A stretch of 26,807 bases of DNA, taken from NCBI GenBank assembly GCA_964384675.1, contig CAYLNK010000052.1, positions 1-26,807 on the forward strand. Reading direction: 5' to 3'. Shown piece by piece: positions 22,704 through 26,807 of this stretch. Both the position numbers and the translations under genes were made by a program. How positions within the stretch are numbered: the stretch's first letter is position 1; every line of letters starts with the position of its first letter. This DNA is from CAYLNK01 sp964384675. GTDB taxonomy: Bacteria; Acidobacteriota; Thermoanaerobaculia; UBA5066. The notes beneath the pieces are model-generated. The model did not search any database, had not been told where the DNA came from, and saw only the letters and a list, made by a program, of their open reading frames with translations.

Positions 22704-22761
22704 CGAGCCGACGACGAGCGCGAGGCCGTCGACGGGTCCGATCAGCCGGCGGGGCGCGGCT

Positions 22762-23712
22762 TCAGTCGCGACCGGCTCCGGCGGGAACGGGCGTCGCGGG
22801 GGTCAGCGCGTGGCGGGCGTGGTAGCTCGACCTGACGAGGGGGCCCGCCTCGACACGGAAGAAGCCGAGGGATTCGCCGTGGGCGCGGAGCCGGGCGAAG
22901 TCCTCCGGCGTGTAGTACCGCTCGATCGGGAGCCGCCGCTCGTGCGGCTGGAGGTACTGTCCCACCGTGAGGACGTCGGTGCCGGCGGCGCGCAGATCGT
23001 GGAACGTCGCCTCCAGCTCCGGAAGGCTCTCGCCGAGTCCGACCATCAGTCCGCTCTTCACTTTCATCGACGGAGCTTCGGCGTCGCGGAACGCGGCCGC
23101 CCGGGAGAGCAGGGTCAGGGAGCGCGCGTAGACGGCGTCCGGCCGCACCCTTCGGTAGAGACGCTCGACCGTCTCGGTGTTGTGGTTCAGCACCTCGGGG
23201 CGCTCGACGAGGACCGTGCGGAGCGCGTCCGCGTCGCCGAGGAAGTCGGGGATCAGCACCTCGACCGTCACCTCGGGCGTGAGCCGGCGGATCTCGCGGA
23301 TGGTCGCGGCGAAGTGGGCGGCTCCGCCGTCCGGCAGCTCGTCCCGGTTCACCGACGTCACCACCGCGTGCCGCACGCCGAGCGCCTGCACGGCCTCGGC
23401 GACGTGGCGCGGCTCCTCGGGGTCGAGCGGCCGGCCGAGCCCCTGCGTGACCGCGCAGAAGCCGCAGTGCCGGGTGCAGACGTCGCCCATGAGCATGAAC
23501 GTCGCGGTCTTCTCGACACCCCAGCACTCGAAGATGTTCGGGCAGCGCGCTTCCTGGCAGACGGTGTTGAGGCTCTTCCTCTCGATCAGCGTGGCGACGT
23601 CGCGGTACTGGTCGTTGTCGACGAGGCGGATCTTCAGCCACTCCGGACGCGGGGTGATGCCGTACCGGGGGCGGTCCGGATCGGGGACGAACGACGGGAG
23701 GCGGGAGCTCAC
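22762..23712 (-). CDS. lipA: Lipoyl synthase
   Basis: 316 residues. A radical SAM enzyme that inserts two sulfurs into octanoyl-protein to form the lipoyl group. The auxiliary [4Fe-4S] cluster ligands are C52, C57 and C63 (CQEARCPNIFEC), the SAM cluster ligands are C79, C83 and C86 (CTRHCGFC), and the C-terminal RSSY (294-297) supplies the auxiliary-cluster serine. VTSVNRDELPDGG, LNHNTETV and SGLMVGLGE are further standard blocks. All catalytic residues are present. The start is GTG at 23712, which overlaps the stop of the helical-repeat gene (GTGA) and also follows a TAGACT box. Confidence 0.96.
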   Translation of the reverse strand: MSSRLPSFVPDPDRPRYGITPRPEWLKIRLVDNDQYRDVATLIERKSLNTVCQEARCPNIFECWGVEKTATFMLMGDVCTRHCGFCAVTQGLGRPLDPEEPRHVAEAVQALGVRHAVVTSVNRDELPDGGAAHFAATIREIRRLTPEVTVEVLIPDFLGDADALRTVLVERPEVLNHNTETVERLYRRVRPDAVYARSLTLLSRAAAFRDAEAPSMKVKSGLMVGLGESLPELEATFHDLRAAGTDVLTVGQYLQPHERRLPIERYYTPEDFARLRAHGESLGFFRVEAGPLVRSSYHARHALTPATPVPAGAGRD

Positions 23713-24356
23713 GTCCCGAGTCTAAGGCCGGACTTCGCCGCCCACTGCCAGACCGGATCCCACACGTGGTAGTAGCACGGCACGCCTTCGACCTCCTCTT
23801 CGTCGAGGTCGTCCGGGAAGCGGACGCGTGTGACGCGCTCGATCGCCTGGCGGGCCGCCTCGCGCACCACCAGCCATTCGCGGGGGTCTTCCGGAATCTC
23901 CTCGTGGTACGGGTCGACACCGAGCGTCAGCAGCGTGGGGAGGTTCTCCGGATTCCTCTCGGCGTCGAGGATCCGCACGGCCTGGAGGCGGTTCCGGCCC
24001 CACGGGTCGGTCAGGAACTCGTGGACGGCGACGTCGAGGTCCTTCGGGTCGAAGTAGGCGAAGGCCATCAGCGCGTCGCAACGCACCGACGGGTCGAGGT
24101 CCAGCAGCAGGCTCCGGACCTGGCTCTCGAGGGGGCGGAACGGGTCGAGGCGCTCCGGGGAATCGTCCTGCAGGCCCGCGAAGATGAAGAGGCCGGCGCG
24201 ACGCGTCTGGGCGTCGGCATCGACGAGGCATCCCGCGATGAGGCCGACGACCTCGTCGTCCACCGGCGCCCGGGAGATCCGGTCGAACTGGATGCTGGAG
24301 CCGTCCGACGCGAACGGGGCGATCTTGGAGGTCAGAAGCTCGTACATGTCGCTCAT
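23709..24356 (-). CDS. Uncharacterised HEAT-repeat-like helical protein encoded between lipB and lipA
   Basis: 215 residues, acidic, without signal peptide or membrane helix. Residues about 25-165 show repeating helix pairs of HEAT/Armadillo type: VVGLIAGCLVDADAQTRRAGLFIFAGL, SLLLDLDPSVRCDALMAFAYF, and FLTDPWGRNRLQAVRILD. The rest ends in an acidic run (DDLDEEEVEG) and an aromatic tail (YYHVWDPVWQWAAKSG). I do not recognise a named family. ATG 24356 is set by AAGGGGAG five bases upstream; the longer open frame begins inside lipB. It follows lipB by 20 nt and overlaps lipA by GTGA, so it is part of the lipoylation operon. A role in assembling or handling the lipoylated complex is inference from context only. 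Confidence 0.85.
   Translation of the reverse strand: MSDMYELLTSKIAPFASDGSSIQFDRISRAPVDDEVVGLIAGCLVDADAQTRRAGLFIFAGLQDDSPERLDPFRPLESQVRSLLLDLDPSVRCDALMAFAYFDPKDLDVAVHEFLTDPWGRNRLQAVRILDAERNPENLPTLLTLGVDPYHEEIPEDPREWLVVREAARQAIERVTRVRFPDDLDEEEVEGVPCYYHVWDPVWQWAAKSGLRLGT
23719..23724 (-). promoter_or_regulatory. Possible internal -10 box TAGACT in front of lipA
   Basis: TAGACT is followed by CGGGAC and the lipA GTG, matching the spacing at lipB and the pentapeptide gene. It lies inside the last codons of the preceding gene (Leu-Arg-Leu-Gly-Thr), so chance cannot be excluded. Confidence 0.4.
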
Positions 24357-24361
24357 GTCCT

Positions 24362-24369
24362 CTCCCCTT
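24362..24369 (-). promoter_or_regulatory. Shine-Dalgarno AAGGGGAG of the helical-repeat gene
   Basis: Located in the 20-nt gap after lipB, 5 nt before ATG 24356. It fixes the start and shows that internal operon genes use ribosome binding sites. Confidence 0.65.
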
Positions 24370-24376
24370 CGAAAAA

Positions 24377-25087
24377 TCAGCCGGAAGCGACCGCGACCGG
24401 CTTCGAATTTTGTCCGGCGGCGGCGACCTCTCTCTCGAACACGGTCGCGAAGTGCCTGACGAAAGAGCCCGAGACCTGATCCAGGGTCGGCGGCGTGCGG
24501 TCCGGCGCCTCCCGTGTGAGGGACGTCACGCCGCCGTCGGCGATCCCGCACGGGATGAAAAGCGAAAACCGCGCCAGGTCCGAGGTGACGTTCAGGGCGA
24601 CACCGTGCGTGGTGACCCAGCGCGAGAGGTGGATCCCGATCGCGGCCAGCTTGTCGTTGCCGACCCAGATCGACGACCAGCGCGCGGGGACCTCGCTCCG
24701 GGCGGCCGTCACACCGAAGTCGGCGGCCGTGCGGATGAGGACGTCCTCGAGGTCGCGGACGTAACGGCGCACGTCGGTGCGGTCGGGCGCGAGGTCCAGG
24801 ATCGGGTAGGCGACGAGCTGTCCCGGCCCGTGGTACGTCAGCTTGCCGCCGCGGTCGGCGCTTCGCACCACGATGCCCTGCCTCGCCAGGAACGAGTCGG
24901 GGACCAGGAGATCGCGCCGGTCCGCGTTGCGCCCGAGCGTGATCACCTCGTCGTGCTCGAGGAGGAACAGCGTCTCGGCGCCGCCGTCCTTGACGCGCGC
25001 CTCGGCTTCCTTCTGGAGGAGGAGCGCCGCGTCCCAGGAGATGCGCCCCTTCCCGAGGAGCGAGACGACCTCGACCGTCCGTCGCAT
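24377..25087 (-). CDS. lipB: Octanoyl-ACP:protein N-octanoyltransferase
   Basis: 236 residues. It transfers octanoate from ACP to the lysine of lipoyl domains, the step before LipA. Conserved features are LEHDEVITLGRNAD, RGGKLTYHGPGQLVAYPILDL (80-99), catalytic Lys146 in NDKLAAIGIHLSRWVTTHG, and the acyl-thioester Cys180 in FIPCGIADGGVTSL. Length and residues are normal. The start is ATG 25087 (MRRTVEVVSLL), because the 123-codon upstream extension of the frame is antisense-like Pro/Arg-rich sequence lying within the NAT gene. A TAGACT box precedes it by 5 nt, and the NAT stop codon lies 11 nt upstream. Confidence 0.96.
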   Translation of the reverse strand: MRRTVEVVSLLGKGRISWDAALLLQKEAEARVKDGGAETLFLLEHDEVITLGRNADRRDLLVPDSFLARQGIVVRSADRGGKLTYHGPGQLVAYPILDLAPDRTDVRRYVRDLEDVLIRTAADFGVTAARSEVPARWSSIWVGNDKLAAIGIHLSRWVTTHGVALNVTSDLARFSLFIPCGIADGGVTSLTREAPDRTPPTLDQVSGSFVRHFATVFEREVAAAGQNSKPVAVASG

Positions 25088-25092
25088 GTCCA

Positions 25093-25098
25093 AGTCTA
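25093..25098 (-). promoter_or_regulatory. Extended -10 box (TGA-TAGACT) of lipB, 5 nt before the start
   Basis: TAGACT begins right after the NAT stop codon, whose TGA also supplies the TG of an extended -10 element. TGGAC and ATG follow. A promoter fitted between a stop codon and the next start is the tightest example in the window. Confidence 0.55.
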
Positions 25099-25896
25099 TC
25101 AGCCGTGGAGCGGCCGGAAGCGGGTGCCGGGCGGAAAGGCGAGCCCGAAGCGTCCCTCCAGCAGGGCGAGGAGGTCGTCGGGCCCGCCGACGCGGGTCTC
25201 GACGGCGGTGAGGTCGGCGCGGCGCTCGGTCAGCGTCTCCCCGCGAAGGACCCACTGCGTGTCGAAGCCGACTCTCTGCGCGGTGAGCGTCCGGGTGAAC
25301 GAGGAATCGGGGTGCGTGGACGTGTAGTGGTTGCCGACGACGTAGTCCGAAGGGAGCTGCGGCTCGAGGGTGAATCCGTAGAGGGCGCCCCATCCGTCGG
25401 CGGTCCGGGCCTCGAGCACGCGCTCCCGGCCGTCCTCGACGACGCGGTACTCCCACGCGCCCTGCGTCGCCCCCGAGCCCACCGCGATCGACAACGGCTC
25501 GAGGAGCCCCCCGCCCCCGAAGCCGGCGTCCGCGAGCCAGTCGACGCCGTCCGCCCGCACCGAGAGGAGCATGTGCGTGCGAGGCCCGTCGGTGCGCCCG
25601 CCGACGCGCACGCGTGCCGCGAGCGGCGTGACGTCGAAGCCGAGGGCGACGAGCGCGTGCTGGAGGAGGGCGTTCTGCTCGAAGCAGTAGCCGCCCCGTC
25701 CTCCCGCGACGAGCTTCGCCTCTAGGCTCGGCAGGTCGAGCCGGATGCCGCGTCCGAGCAGGATGTCGAGGTTCTCGAACGGGATGGTCAGGGCGTGGGC
25801 GCGGTGCACCGCGAAGAGCCCCTCCGCGGTCGCGGCTGGTCGCTCGGGAAGGCCGATCCGCGCGAGGTACGCCCCGAGGTCCATCGATCCGGTCAT
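25099..25896 (-). CDS. nat: Arylamine N-acetyltransferase
   Basis: 265 residues, close to the bacterial NAT length. It transfers acetyl from acetyl-CoA to arylamines or hydrazines. The Cys-His-Asp triad is complete: C71 in GRGGYCFEQN, H108 in RTHMLL, and D123 in WLADAGFGG. HRAHALTIPFENLDILLGRGI is the standard N-terminal block and NHYTSTHPDSSF the standard mid-protein block. The start is ATG 25896 with GAGGA about 6 nt upstream; M5 (25884) is an alternative. The gene sits between a terminator and lipB; no functional link to lipoylation is known. The physiological substrate is unknown. Confidence 0.95.
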   Translation of the reverse strand: MTGSMDLGAYLARIGLPERPAATAEGLFAVHRAHALTIPFENLDILLGRGIRLDLPSLEAKLVAGGRGGYCFEQNALLQHALVALGFDVTPLAARVRVGGRTDGPRTHMLLSVRADGVDWLADAGFGGGGLLEPLSIAVGSGATQGAWEYRVVEDGRERVLEARTADGWGALYGFTLEPQLPSDYVVGNHYTSTHPDSSFTRTLTAQRVGFDTQWVLRGETLTERRADLTAVETRVGGPDDLLALLEGRFGLAFPPGTRFRPLHG

Positions 25897-25910
25897 TTGG
25901 TCCTCACCCG

Positions 25911-25939
25911 AAAAGAGCAGGGCCGCCCGAAGCGGCCCT
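25911..25939 (-). terminator. Intrinsic terminator after the E2 gene
   Basis: On the minus strand AGGGCCGC, loop TTCGG, GCGGCCCT (8-bp stem) is followed by GCTCTTTTC, a short T-run. It begins 30 nt after the E2 stop and separates the dehydrogenase operon from nat-lipB. Confidence 0.8.
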
Positions 25940-25969
25940 CCCGGAGTCGCCCCGTCGTTCAGCGGGAGG

Positions 25970-26807
25970 TCAGAGCTCCCACTGCCCCTTCTCGATCGTC
26001 GCCTTCACCACGTTCATGAACGCGTCGGCCTCGGCGCCGTCCACCAGCCGGTGGTCGAAGGTGAGCGCCATGAAGCCCATCGTCTTGATGGCGATCGAGT
26101 CGGAGCCGTCCGGCATCTCGACCACCTTGGCGCGCTTCTCGATCGTGCCGACGCCCATGATCGCCACCTGCGGCTGGTTGATGACGGGCGTGCCGAAGAG
26201 CGAGCCGAAGACTCCGGGGTTCGTGATGGTGAACGTGCCGCCCGACACCTCGTCGGGGACGAGGCGCTTGGCGCGGGCGCGCGCGGCGAGGTCGTTGGCG
26301 GCGCGGGCGAGGCCCACGAGCGAGAGGTCGTCCGCGTTCTTGATGACGGGGACGATGAGGCCCCAGTCGAGCGCCACGGCCATCCCCAGGTTCACGGCAC
26401 GGTGGTAGACGATGTCGTCGCCGGCGATCGACGCGTTCACGAGCGGCCGGGCCTTCAGGGCCGCGATCGCGGCCTTGAAGATGAACGGCATGAACGACAG
26501 CTTGGTGCCGTACTGCTCGAGGAAGCGGTCCTTCACCCGGTCGCGCAGGCGCGCCACGTTCGTGTAGTCGATCTCGAACACCGTCGTGACGTGCGCGGAG
26601 GTGCGCTTGGACTCGACCATCCGCTCGGCGATCTTCTTGCGCATCGCCGTCATCGGCTCGACGACCACGCTGGAGCCGCTGGGGAAGGCGATGACGGGAG
26701 CCGACGGCACGGGCGCCGACGCGGCGGCCGGAACCGCGGGAGCGGGGGCCACGGGAGCGGGGGCGGGGACCGCCACGGGGGCCGCGGTCACGACCGGAGC
26801 CGGGGCG
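25970..26807 (-). CDS. 2-oxoacid dehydrogenase E2 (dihydrolipoamide acyltransferase), C-terminal part
   Basis: The 5' end is outside the window; about 278 codons are visible. The start of the visible part is an Ala/Pro/Val-rich linker (VPAPAPVAPAPAV type), followed by the catalytic acyltransferase core from VEPMTAMRKKIAERMVESKRTSAHVTTVFEID to the end. The active-site block FDHRLVDGAEA carries the catalytic His and Asp (HxxxDG), and GTFTITNPGVFG and PQVAIMGVG are further core motifs. The lipoyl and E1/E3-binding domains should lie upstream. Pyruvate, 2-oxoglutarate or branched-chain specificity cannot be decided from this part. Its lipoyl groups would be made by LipB and LipA encoded just downstream. 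Confidence 0.94.
   Translation of the reverse strand, partial: APAPVVTAAPVAVPAPAPVAPAPAVPAAASAPVPSAPVIAFPSGSSVVVEPMTAMRKKIAERMVESKRTSAHVTTVFEIDYTNVARLRDRVKDRFLEQYGTKLSFMPFIFKAAIAALKARPLVNASIAGDDIVYHRAVNLGMAVALDWGLIVPVIKNADDLSLVGLARAANDLAARARAKRLVPDEVSGGTFTITNPGVFGSLFGTPVINQPQVAIMGVGTIEKRAKVVEMPDGSDSIAIKTMGFMALTFDHRLVDGAEADAFMNVVKATIEKGQWEL

Noticed and set aside
1..26807. Defence island, toxin-antitoxin pair, prophage or insertion sequence
   Set aside because: No nuclease, integrase, transposase, terminal inverted repeat or attachment-type duplication was seen; gene content is mostly housekeeping with a few uncharacterised proteins.

Overview
The window is very GC-rich, gene-dense bacterial chromosome with about 24 protein genes, almost no spacer DNA and many 4-bp start/stop overlaps (ATGA or GTGA). 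No rRNA, tRNA, CRISPR array, transposase or phage gene was seen. Several traits suggest a free-living didermal bacterium, and I would guess Acidobacteriota (inference, moderate confidence): the GC bias, gatCA next to a LysM-like/Amidase_3 cell-wall hydrolase, a Gld-type ABC cassette followed by a DUF4340 protein, a Ycf46-like ATPase, and a secreted DUF11/IPT protein with a typical C-terminal 'TPCR-VDTR ... DVSGYF' domain.

Layout. (1) 1-2164, minus strand: the 5' part of a tRNA nucleotidyltransferase/poly(A) polymerase gene, preceded by and overlapping a histidine-kinase-like gene whose key catalytic residues are replaced. (2) 2211-5892, plus strand: gatC-gatA (tRNA-dependent amidotransferase) and a secreted N-acetylmuramoyl-L-alanine amidase, all start/stop coupled. 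(3) 5771-6769, minus: an EamA/DMT permease whose 3' end overlaps the amidase 3' end. (4) 6855-11577, plus: a four-gene Gld-type ABC exporter cassette (ATPase, ABC-2 permease, GldG-like auxiliary protein, DUF4340 protein). (5) 11590-14574: a long pentapeptide-repeat protein (minus) and a Ycf46-like AAA+ ATPase (plus), divergent from a 30-bp spacer holding two facing -10 boxes. (6) 14647-18974, minus: a monohaem cytochrome c, a LON-domain protein, and a 1068-residue secreted protein in which one DUF11 domain is split by a roughly 229-residue insert. (7) 18991-19224, plus: a [4Fe-4S] ferredoxin. (8) 19233-26807, all minus: the C-terminal part of a 2-oxoacid dehydrogenase E2, a terminator, arylamine N-acetyltransferase, lipB, an uncharacterised helical-repeat protein, lipA, an APC permease, and pxpB-pxpC-pxpA (5-oxoprolinase).

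How the genes work together. LipB and LipA make the lipoyl cofactor that E2 carries, so three of the genes at 22.7-26.8 kb are one functional set. PxpABC hydrolyses 5-oxoproline to glutamate, and the overlapping APC permease is a candidate supplier of substrate. GatCA (GatB is not in the window) completes Gln-tRNA and/or Asn-tRNA.

The most interesting signals are: a recurrent -10 box (TANNNT) only 5-8 nt upstream of start codons, which implies leaderless mRNAs; the degenerate histidine kinase; the nested DUF11 domain; and the unknown helical-repeat gene locked between lipB and lipA. I found no clear defence or mobile system, and I do not claim a wholly new one.
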